DNA from: Micromonospora cathayae
Lineage (GTDB): Bacteria > Actinomycetota > Actinomycetes > Mycobacteriales > Micromonosporaceae
Direction of reading: 5' to 3'
Assembly: GCF_028993575.1 (NCBI RefSeq)
Contig: NZ_CP118615.1
Location: forward strand, 4,369,001-4,433,000
Length of the DNA stretch: 64,000 nt
The translations under genes were made by a program, and so were the position numbers. Below are positions 17,801-24,655 of this stretch, piece after piece (the stretch's first letter is position 1; each line of letters opens with the position of its first letter). Below the pieces are notes generated by a model that did no database searches, was not told where the DNA came from, and was given only the letters and a program-made list of their open reading frames with translations.

Positions 17801-19557
17801 AGGTACCGGGCCAGTTCAAGAACCCGACCGTACCGTCGGCGAAGTTCAACGAGGCGCTGTTCGACACCGTCACCACGGACAAGGTCCGCATCACCTTCAC
17901 CAACGCCCCGACCCACTTCACCGCGATCTCCGAGGTCCAGGTGTTCGCCTCCGGTCGGGACGTACCGGAGGTCACCAACCAGGCCCCGGTGGTCACCGCC
18001 GCCCGCGACGCCGCCGGGGACGGCAACCTGTCCACCCGGCTGGTCGCCACCGCCACCGACGACGGCGTCCCCTACGACAGCGAACTCCGCTTCGGCTGGG
18101 AGACCGTCTCCGCCCCGCCGGGCGCGGGCGTCATCCTCGCCGACCCGACGGCACTGACCACCCGGGTCACCGGCACCGTCGCCGGCGACTACGTGCTGCG
18201 GTTCTTCGCCGACGACGGCGAGAAGCGGTCGGTGGCGACCGTGGCGGTCACCCTCGCCAAACGGGATGTCAGCGCCGAGTTCGGCGCGTCGGCGACCATC
18301 AGCACCAGCGGCACCGCGTCCTGGGAGAACCACTCCCGGGTCACCGAGGCCACCACCCCGACCAGCTCGAACCCGGGGGCCGGCAACGGGTGGGGCAACT
18401 GGGGCCAGACCCAGAACGGCACCAGCGTCGAACGGGAGGCGTGGATCCAGTACCGCTGGGCCGCACCCGTCCGCCTGTCGTCGACCGACATCTACTGGTA
18501 CGACGACAACGGCGGCACCCGCCGCCCCACCGCCAGCACGTACGTGGTGGAAAGCTCCACCGACGGCACCACCTGGACCCCGGTCACCCTCACCAACGGG
18601 TCCACGTACGCCGGGGCGCTGGCCACCAACACCTACAACCGTCTCGAGTTCGCCCCGGTCAGCGCCAGCCACGTGCGGATCCGGATCTGGGGTCTGATGA
18701 GCGGCGGGGCCGGCACCGGCGTGCTGCGCTGGCGGGCCAACGGCGAGACCGTCGACTCGGTGCGCTCGCCGGTGCTGATCCGTACCGGGGTCGGCCTGGT
18801 GCCCACCCTGCCGGCCACCCTCGACGCGGTCTACGCCAGCGGCGCGCGGGGCACCGTCGCGTTCACCTGGCAGCCGATCACCGCCGAGCAGGTCGCCGAG
18901 GCCAACGTGGACCCGTTCGTGGTGTACGGCACCAACGACGCGTACGGCCTGATCGCCGAGGCGCGGATCTACGTGCGGCCGGAGATGTCCGACGACGGCA
19001 TCTCCATCCAGGGCGCGGAGACCTTCGAACAGGCCGTCGAGGTGGGCGAACAGCCCCACCTGCCGACCAGGGTGGCGGTCTCCTACAACGACGGTTCCCG
19101 GGACAACCAGGCCGTCGGCGTCGACTGGGACTTCGACCCGGCCGTCGTGAACACCCCCGGCCGCTACACCATCGTCGGTGACCTGATCCTGCCCTCGTAC
19201 GTCAGCGAGGCCGGTGCCACCCGCACCACGCTGACCCTGACCGTCGGCGACCCGCCGGACACCACCGCCTGGGACGTCGAGGTGCAGGCCCGCACCCAGT
19301 GCACCGGCAACAAGGTGTACGTCGCGGTCACCGCGCGCAACGCCGACGACGTGCCGCTCACCATCGAGCTGGTCACCCCGTACGGGTCCCGCACGGTGGC
19401 GAACGTCGCCCCCGGCAGGTCCGCCTTCCAGGCGTTCAACTCCCGCCTGACGTCGGTGCCGGCCGGCACCGCCACGGTGAAGGTCACCGGCACGGTCGAC
19501 GGCCAGCCGGTCAGCACCGTGATCCCGGCCCCGTTCGGGGCGCTCACCTGCGGTTAG
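14821..19557 (+). CDS. Very large secreted multimodular (alpha/alpha)6 glycoside hydrolase
   Basis: The 1578-residue protein starts behind AAGGAGG. A signal peptide of about 31 residues is followed by a GH63/MGH1-like catalytic region (about 40-860) paralogous to the 3360 product, with GNDADAITF near residue 490 and YTANQYDRAA. Next come a discoidin module (870-1047), a PKD/K319-like domain (1050-1150), a second discoidin module (1150-1311) and two Ig-like domains (about 1312-1477). The last 95 residues are a module shared with the products at 19626 and 24656. It heads the second enzyme operon. The catalytic family and substrate are not certain. Confidence 0.78.
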   Translation: MTRGRARRAPLWVALAALVATGTVVPSPAHAASPILPGNEGDVGVYTNGQNHAMDIGDPVYGNLGDVADQLRPGVPFTAANMHQSIFDKDLAAGGTDYYLDRVLGVPGTLGSAVLMTRGRTLYMRGASNTNFTVMGFAGSAHVGGPNNLGNLYTVTVPGQTVTEVAANRFNAPSHARSRYTIGGTGVTANLTKFITYDNVAVTAIDLSNPGDTAATLTVRAASPLATRAGTGTASLTGTRTITSGANNGLVDTPWDTIRVDLTGAGFTRTGTNLDREVTVPAGGTVSLSVVGAVSSATLPATVPQFREYAERAPAEAVRTGITEFHRRWAQDVPYINVPDPALEKAIVYRWWGERYNTLDANAAGHVYQYPTTIEGVHLYQNSVALTQPMHLQDTKWLRTPYLPYGQILNIGELSGSSAFLDSPGHTSWNNHYSQYLGTAGLEAYNVHGGGPEIARKFARYFEGDGVGQLEHYDGNGDKLIAYDTNYMPGNDADAITFGYPRTNAGAPGARTIERPESAYVWGAFDAARQLYQLAGADQAKVDQMGASADQIRDAILGRLWSPDMRMFLAGTSHGATSAASSNGRANPLPESARTLIPAKESNLYDIYAENLIPTDQWQKYVDGFRFLTYGDNFPIFPFYTANQYDRAAYGIGGSNNFSNINFTVQYRGVRAALRHYDPEQKYVTPAYAKRLLDWMAWSIYPNADLRVANQAEYYSNWNPTTKTYNRNNPNHIMLGNMNYIFVEDMAGIQPRSDDKIELWPIDFGYPHFMVNNLRYHGQDVTIVWDPDGSRYGLGAGYSLFINGAKKVTTDKLGKLTYDPNTNQVQAGPGLTVTFTAATGADLPSAVDTPITDDRVVGYLKTAGIDLTEDAPNLAAGAALSSSYTQQGVRPTPWRQFHTPGWSSTSMNHTPGAISTTERPVTLNAVTDGVTANEPYWGNYGTTDRNGHVELNLGAAKSFDNVKVFFVSDRQAGGYREPARWWVQVPDGNGGWKEVPGQFKNPTVPSAKFNEALFDTVTTDKVRITFTNAPTHFTAISEVQVFASGRDVPEVTNQAPVVTAARDAAGDGNLSTRLVATATDDGVPYDSELRFGWETVSAPPGAGVILADPTALTTRVTGTVAGDYVLRFFADDGEKRSVATVAVTLAKRDVSAEFGASATISTSGTASWENHSRVTEATTPTSSNPGAGNGWGNWGQTQNGTSVEREAWIQYRWAAPVRLSSTDIYWYDDNGGTRRPTASTYVVESSTDGTTWTPVTLTNGSTYAGALATNTYNRLEFAPVSASHVRIRIWGLMSGGAGTGVLRWRANGETVDSVRSPVLIRTGVGLVPTLPATLDAVYASGARGTVAFTWQPITAEQVAEANVDPFVVYGTNDAYGLIAEARIYVRPEMSDDGISIQGAETFEQAVEVGEQPHLPTRVAVSYNDGSRDNQAVGVDWDFDPAVVNTPGRYTIVGDLILPSYVSEAGATRTTLTLTVGDPPDTTAWDVEVQARTQCTGNKVYVAVTARNADDVPLTIELVTPYGSRTVANVAPGRSAFQAFNSRLTSVPAGTATVKVTGTVDGQPVSTVIPAPFGALTCG

Positions 19558-19565
19558 TCCTCTTC

Positions 19566-19599
19566 GGTGGCGGCACCGGCCCCCATCGGTGCCGCCACC
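19566..19599 (+). terminator. Strong hairpin between two operon genes
   Basis: A perfect 13-bp stem (GGTGGCGGCACCG and its complement) with an 8-nt loop lies 8 bases after the stop at 19557 and 26 bases before the next start. It is not followed by a T-run. It could partly terminate transcription or protect the upstream message, setting different levels for the two large enzymes. Confidence 0.6.
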
Positions 19600-19625
19600 A
19601 CCCCCTCAGCGAGGAGATCGATACC

Positions 19626-22600
19626 GTGAACACCACCGTGGGGCGCGCCGCCGCCCCACCGTCCACCCGGCCGGCGGGCCGCCTCCGCCGGGCGGTCGCC
19701 GCGACCGCCGTCGCCGGCCTCGTCGCCGGTGGCCTGGTCGGGGTCGCCGGCCCGGCGTACGCCGCCGAGCCCCCCTCGAACACCTTCACCAACAGCGTCA
19801 ACCCGATCCTCGGCGACGGCAGCTACTACTCGGCCGACCCGGCACCGGTCGTGGTGCCGGCCGGCGCGCCCGGCAACGACAGCGGCTCCGACCAGCTCTA
19901 CGTCTACACCGGCCACGACCAGGCCGGACCGTCCACCAACGACTTCATCATGAACGAGTGGGGCGCGTTCCGCACCACCGACGTCGAGACGGGGGAGTGG
20001 ACTTACTTCCCGTCGCTGATGCGCCCCGAACAGGTCTTCGCCTGGGCCACCCCCGGCCGGGCGTACGCCGGCCAGGTGGTCCGGGGCGTCGACGGCCGCT
20101 ACTACTGGTACGTCCCGATCCACGAGCGGGACAGCCCGGCCTCCGACAAGTTCGCCATCGGCGTGGCCGTCTCGGACACCCCGACCGGGCCGTGGACCGA
20201 CCACGCCGGCGGGCCGATCATCTCCCAGCGGGTACCCACCGCCAACACCATCCACAACATCGACCCGACCGTCCTGATCGACGGCGAGGCCCCCAACCAG
20301 CGGGTGTACGTCTGGTGGGGTTCGTTCAGCCAGCTCCGCATGCTCGAGTTCCGGCAGGACATGAAGACACCGATCGGCACGCCGCGTACCGTCACCGGAC
20401 TGACCGGCTTCTTCGAGGGCGCCTGGGCGTTCAAGCGCAACGGCACCTACTACCTGGCGTACGCCGGCAACAACGCCGGCCCGACCTCGGCGTGCACCCC
20501 GGCGAACTACCACGCCTGCCTCGCCTACGGCACGGCATCGTCGCCGGAGGGCCCGTGGACGTACCGGGGGACCTTCCTGCGGCCGGTCTCCTCCACCACC
20601 AGCCACCCCGGAATGCTGGAGTTCGACGGCCGGTGGTACCTGGCGTACCACACCGCCGACGCGGTGGGCGGCGGCCACTTCCGCCGCTCGGTGGCGATCG
20701 ACCCCGTCGAGTGGGACGACACCCAGACCCCGCCCCGGATCAAGCTGGTCACGCCGACGCCGGTACGGGGACCGGACCTCACCCCCCGACCGAACATCGC
20801 CCAGGCGGCCCGGGTCACCGTCTCCAACGACCCGGTACCCACCCAGTACTGGGTGAAGGCGCTCAACGACGAGATCGTCCGGTCGAACCCGCTGCCGCCG
20901 GACATGTGGGGCACCTGGACCGGCAGCAACCCGCCGCAGCAGTGGGTGCAGTACACCTGGGACCAGCCGATGCGGATCTCCGGTTCGCAGATCGAGTTCT
21001 GGAACGACCAGCCCCAGGGCACCGGCACCGGCGTCGCCGCCCCGGCCCGCTGGCGCATCCAGTACTGGAACACCGCCGCCGGCCAGTGGGCCGACGTGCC
21101 CGACCCGAGCGGCTACCCGACCGGCACCCAGGGCTTCCAGCACACCACCTTCGACCCGGTCACCACCACCCAGGTCCGCGCCGTGTTCGACGCCTCCACC
21201 AACGGCAGCACCTACTCGGCCGTCGCCGTCGAGGAGTGGAAGGTGCTCGCCGCCCAGCCGGACACCGCCGTCACCGCCCCGGCCGTCACGGTCGAGGTGG
21301 GGGAGACCGACCTGCCGGACACCGTGGCGGTGACGTTCGGCACCGAGACCCTGCGGGTGCCGGTCCACTGGGACCCGGTGCCGGCGGACCAGGTCGCCGC
21401 GCCCGGCACGTTCACCGTCGCCGGCACCGTGCTCGGCTACGCCGCCGGACGGGTCACCGCGCAGGTCACCGTGATCTCCCCGGACGACACCGAGGGCGAC
21501 ACGACCGCGCCGACGCTCACCCTCACCCCCGCCGGCAGCGCCGGCAGTGCCGGCTGGTTCCGGTCCGCGGTCCGGGTGCGGGCCGCCGGGGTGGACGACC
21601 GGGGCGGACGCCTGAGCATCACCACCCGGGTCGACGACGCCGAGCCGGTCGTCACACCCGACGTCCGGTCGGTCGACGTCACCGTCACCGGCGACGGCCG
21701 GCACACCGTCACCGCGACCGCGACCGACCGCGCCGGCAACGTCTCGGCCCCGGCGGACCTCGCGGTACGCGTCGACGCCACCGCCCCGGTCAGCGCGGCC
21801 ACCGTGTCCGCCACCACCCGGGCGGTCACGGTGACCGCCAGCGACGCGACCTCCGGCGTCGCCCGGATCGAGTACGCCGTCGGCACCGGCGCGTGGACCA
21901 CCTACACCGGTCCCGTCCCGGCACCCGACGCGAACCGGCACACCGTGTCGTTCCGGGCGCTCGACGCCGCCGGCAACGTGGAGACCGCCCGGACCGTCAC
22001 CGTCCCGGCGGACCTGTCCGGGCCGCTGACCGGCAACATCGGGCCCATCGGCACCCCCACCGCCTCCTACACGGCCGGTTGGAACAGCGTCGGCGCGCTC
22101 AACGACAACGCCGACCCGGCCAGCCCCAGCCAGGCGCAGCTGTGGGGCACCTGGTCCGGTACCCGCCCGGCCACCCAGTGGATCCAGTACGACTGGGCCC
22201 GCCCGGTCCGGATCACCGGCACCGAGCTGAAGTTCTGGCGGGACGCCAACCAGGGCACCGGCGAGGGCGTCGCCGCGCCCGACGGGTGGGTGCTGCAGTA
22301 CTGGGACGAGACCGGCGCGGTGTGGCGGGACGTGACCGGGGCGTCCGGCTACGGCACCAGCACCACCGCGTTCAACACGGTCACCTTCGACCCGGTCAGC
22401 ACGCCCCGGGTCCGGGCCACCATCCGGGCCAACGGCAACGGCACCAGCTACTCGGCGGTCGCGGTCACCGAGTGGCGGGTCCACGCCGACGACCCCGGCG
22501 TCCAGGCGCAACTGCCCGTCACGGTCACCGTGCAGACCCGCTGCCTGGCCGGCCGGGCGTACGTGGCGGTGCAGGCCCGCAACGACCACGACACCCCGGT

Positions 22601-22820
22601 GGACCTCACCCTGACCACCGGGTACGGCGAACGCACGTTCGCGAAGGTGGCCCCGGGCGCGAACGCGTACCAGTCGTTCGCCACCCGGACCGCCTCGGTA
22701 CCGGCCGGGCAGGTGACGGTCCGCGCCACCGGGACCCTCGCCGGCACGGACGTGACCAGCACGGCCACCGCCGCCCAACCCGGCGTCGACTGCGCCGGTG
22801 ACCCCCGGCAAGCCCGGTAA
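19626..22820 (+). CDS. Secreted multimodular GH43 enzyme with discoidin, Ig-like and shared C-terminal modules
   Basis: The 1064-residue protein starts at GTG 19626 behind GAGGAG. The signal peptide ends near AYAAEP (residue 47). GH43 domain residues are D71 (ADPAP), D213 (NIDPT) and E264 (FFEGAW), matching the smaller GH43 at 1924. Following modules are discoidin (about 389-542), an Ig-like domain (545-620), a repeated Ig/OmpL47-like segment with DRAGNVS and DAAGNVE motifs (628-795), a second discoidin (802-955) and the C-terminal shared module (about 960-1064). Most likely an exo- or endo-acting arabinofuranosidase-type enzyme; the exact bond is unknown. Confidence 0.83.
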   Translation: MNTTVGRAAAPPSTRPAGRLRRAVAATAVAGLVAGGLVGVAGPAYAAEPPSNTFTNSVNPILGDGSYYSADPAPVVVPAGAPGNDSGSDQLYVYTGHDQAGPSTNDFIMNEWGAFRTTDVETGEWTYFPSLMRPEQVFAWATPGRAYAGQVVRGVDGRYYWYVPIHERDSPASDKFAIGVAVSDTPTGPWTDHAGGPIISQRVPTANTIHNIDPTVLIDGEAPNQRVYVWWGSFSQLRMLEFRQDMKTPIGTPRTVTGLTGFFEGAWAFKRNGTYYLAYAGNNAGPTSACTPANYHACLAYGTASSPEGPWTYRGTFLRPVSSTTSHPGMLEFDGRWYLAYHTADAVGGGHFRRSVAIDPVEWDDTQTPPRIKLVTPTPVRGPDLTPRPNIAQAARVTVSNDPVPTQYWVKALNDEIVRSNPLPPDMWGTWTGSNPPQQWVQYTWDQPMRISGSQIEFWNDQPQGTGTGVAAPARWRIQYWNTAAGQWADVPDPSGYPTGTQGFQHTTFDPVTTTQVRAVFDASTNGSTYSAVAVEEWKVLAAQPDTAVTAPAVTVEVGETDLPDTVAVTFGTETLRVPVHWDPVPADQVAAPGTFTVAGTVLGYAAGRVTAQVTVISPDDTEGDTTAPTLTLTPAGSAGSAGWFRSAVRVRAAGVDDRGGRLSITTRVDDAEPVVTPDVRSVDVTVTGDGRHTVTATATDRAGNVSAPADLAVRVDATAPVSAATVSATTRAVTVTASDATSGVARIEYAVGTGAWTTYTGPVPAPDANRHTVSFRALDAAGNVETARTVTVPADLSGPLTGNIGPIGTPTASYTAGWNSVGALNDNADPASPSQAQLWGTWSGTRPATQWIQYDWARPVRITGTELKFWRDANQGTGEGVAAPDGWVLQYWDETGAVWRDVTGASGYGTSTTAFNTVTFDPVSTPRVRATIRANGNGTSYSAVAVTEWRVHADDPGVQAQLPVTVTVQTRCLAGRAYVAVQARNDHDTPVDLTLTTGYGERTFAKVAPGANAYQSFATRTASVPAGQVTVRATGTLAGTDVTSTATAAQPGVDCAGDPRQAR

Positions 22821-22847
22821 ACGACAACCCGTAAACGGAGCATCGAG

Positions 22848-23477
22848 ATGAAGACATGGAATCGTAGGCGGCTGCTCGCGGCGGGTGCCGCCGGTGCCCT
22901 GGTGGTCGCGGCGGCGGTGCAGTCGCCGGCGCTCGCCGAGCCCGGTGCCGACGCCGACGTGACGGTGACCGTGGAGATCGAGGAGATCGACGAGCCGGGC
23001 GTGCTGGCCCTGTCGGTCGCCGGGAACTCGGTCGCGCTGTCCGAGGACGGCTCCACCCTGCTGGTACGCCAGTTCGTCGGCACCCTGCCGACGGTGACGG
23101 TCACCGACACCCGTACCGCGGACGAGGTGCCCGCCGACGCCGGCTGGGCGGTGCTGGGCAGCGCCACCGACTTCGTCGGCGCGGCCGGGCAGGCCCCGAT
23201 CAGCGCCGGGCACCTCGGCTGGAAGCCGCGGCTGCTCGACGGCGGCGACACCGGGCTGATCAGCGAGGGTGAGGAGGTGGTGACCGTCCTCGACGAGCCC
23301 ACCCAGCCGGGCAACAACGTCGGTCTGGTCGACCAGGAACTGCTGGTGTCGACGTTCGACTCCGGGGCGGTCGCCGGCGACGCGTACACCGTCGACGCCG
23401 ACCTGTTCCTGCGGACCCCGGCGGACGTCGCCGCCGGCTCGTACACCTCGACCCTGACCCTGTCGCTGTTCGAGTGA
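22848..23477 (+). CDS. Secreted WxL-like surface protein
   Basis: This 209-residue protein has an N-terminal signal with NRRRLLAAG (possibly Tat-compatible) and cleavage near ALA-EP (residue 30). The mature part is all-beta-like and acidic. It shows a GWAVLGSATDF segment (W100), then HLGWKPRL (W125), and ends in AGSYTSTLTLSLFE, the layout of WxL-type domains: paired W motifs and a terminal GxYxSTLTxSL. WxL domains bind peptidoglycan non-covalently in Firmicutes. The next gene encodes a DUF916-type protein, the usual WxL partner. The first motif is W-x-x-L, so this is a divergent member. It is flanked by enzymes that share a C-terminal module. Confidence 0.72.
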   Translation: MKTWNRRRLLAAGAAGALVVAAAVQSPALAEPGADADVTVTVEIEEIDEPGVLALSVAGNSVALSEDGSTLLVRQFVGTLPTVTVTDTRTADEVPADAGWAVLGSATDFVGAAGQAPISAGHLGWKPRLLDGGDTGLISEGEEVVTVLDEPTQPGNNVGLVDQELLVSTFDSGAVAGDAYTVDADLFLRTPADVAAGSYTSTLTLSLFE

Positions 23478-23482
23478 CGGCC

Positions 23483-23511
23483 GTGGGGGTCGCCGCACCG
23501 GCGGCCCCCAC
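23483..23511 (+). terminator. Hairpin after the WxL-like gene
   Basis: GTGGGGGTCGCCG pairs with CGGCGGCCCCCAC (one G-T pair) over a 3-nt loop, followed by the pyrimidine-rich CTCCGTTCTTTCTC. It starts 6 bases after the stop. It is a credible intrinsic terminator inside the operon and could make the small WxL-like protein more abundant than its downstream partner. Confidence 0.65.
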
Positions 23512-23541
23512 CTCCGTTCTTTCTCGTGGAAGGACCGGACG

Positions 23542-24603
23542 ATGATCCGAACCGGGTCGTGGGTCTCCCCGTCGAGGCTGCTGCCCCGGCTGCTGGCCGG
23601 GCTGACCGTGCTGGTCGTCGTGGGGTCGCCCGCGCCGGCCGCCGGGACGACCGCACCGACCGCACCGACGGTCACCTGGGCGGTGCAACCGGCCGACCCG
23701 TCCGGCCCGGACGGGCGTCGGTGGATCGAGGCCACCCTCGACCCGGGGCAGGTGACGACCGAACACCTGGCGGTCCGCAACTTCAGCGACACACCAGTGG
23801 TGTTCGCGTTGAAGGCGGCCGACGGCTACCTCACCGACCGGGGCCGGTTCACCATGCTGTCGTCCGACCGGGAGTCGGTCGACGGCGGCACCTGGATCCG
23901 GGTACGGGAGCGGGTGCGGGTCGCGGCCCGGTCGACCACGGTGGTGCCGTTCACCATCAGCGCACCCGCCGACGCCACCCCCGGGGACCACCCGGCCGGT
24001 ATCGCGGCGACGCTGACCAGCAGCGGAGGCACCGTCGCGGTGGAGAGCCGGGTCGGCTTCCGGGTCATGCTGCGGGCCAGCGGCACGGTCACGGCGGCCC
24101 TGGCGGTCACCGACCTCACCACCGAGTACCGGCGGTCGTGGAATCCCTTCTCGGCCGGCACCGTCCTGGTCACGTACACCGGGACGAACCGGGGGAACGT
24201 GGCGGTGACCGGCCGCGGCCGGGTGACGACCGGGCACCTGTTCGGTCTGACCGACCGGGGCACCGCCGCCCCGGCGGCGGAACTGCTGCCGGGCGGCCGC
24301 CGGCAGGTGACGACCCGGCTCGCCGGCGTCTGGGGGATCGGGCCGCTGCGGACGACGGTCGACGTGACCCCCGCCGTCCGGGGCGGCGACCCGACCGGTG
24401 CGGTGATCCGGCCGACCACGGCCGCCGTCACGCTCTGGGTGCTGCCCTGGCCGCAGCTCGCCCTCGCGGCGCTGGTCGCCGGGCTGCTCCTGGCGTACCG
24501 GATCACCGCCCGGAAGCGCCGCCGACGACTGGCCCGGCTGCTCGCCCGCGCCCGGGACGAGGGGCGCGCCGAGGCCCGGACGTCCGCTTCCGCCGCCGGC
24601 TGA
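23542..24603 (+). CDS. DUF916-type WxL-interacting membrane protein
   Basis: The 353-residue protein has a signal peptide ending near PAPAAG, two Ig-like beta domains and a single C-terminal transmembrane helix (about residues 305-322) followed by a very basic cytoplasmic tail. The layout and motifs (VRNFSDTPVVFALKAADG, ADATPGDHPAGIAATL) fit the DUF916 / WxL-protein peptidoglycan-domain family. In Firmicutes these proteins are encoded with WxL proteins in cell-surface complex clusters linked to plant polysaccharide use. GGAAGG precedes the ATG. Here it could hold a WxL-based complex at the membrane; that role is inferred. Confidence 0.8.
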   Translation: MIRTGSWVSPSRLLPRLLAGLTVLVVVGSPAPAAGTTAPTAPTVTWAVQPADPSGPDGRRWIEATLDPGQVTTEHLAVRNFSDTPVVFALKAADGYLTDRGRFTMLSSDRESVDGGTWIRVRERVRVAARSTTVVPFTISAPADATPGDHPAGIAATLTSSGGTVAVESRVGFRVMLRASGTVTAALAVTDLTTEYRRSWNPFSAGTVLVTYTGTNRGNVAVTGRGRVTTGHLFGLTDRGTAAPAAELLPGGRRQVTTRLAGVWGIGPLRTTVDVTPAVRGGDPTGAVIRPTTAAVTLWVLPWPQLALAALVAGLLLAYRITARKRRRRLARLLARARDEGRAEARTSASAAG

Positions 24604-24655
24604 CCCCGGCCGCGCCCACCCCACCCCCCACCTCCTCCGGAAGGACGGTCCTCTC

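Noticed and set aside
19554-23792. Very long minus-strand open frame (about 1400 codons)
   Set aside because: It is the shadow of real plus-strand genes in GC-rich DNA. Its composition (Val/Gly/Arg-rich without domains) and the strong plus-strand starts argue against it. Similar shadows at 3252-6152 and 15994-19059 are rejected for the same reason.
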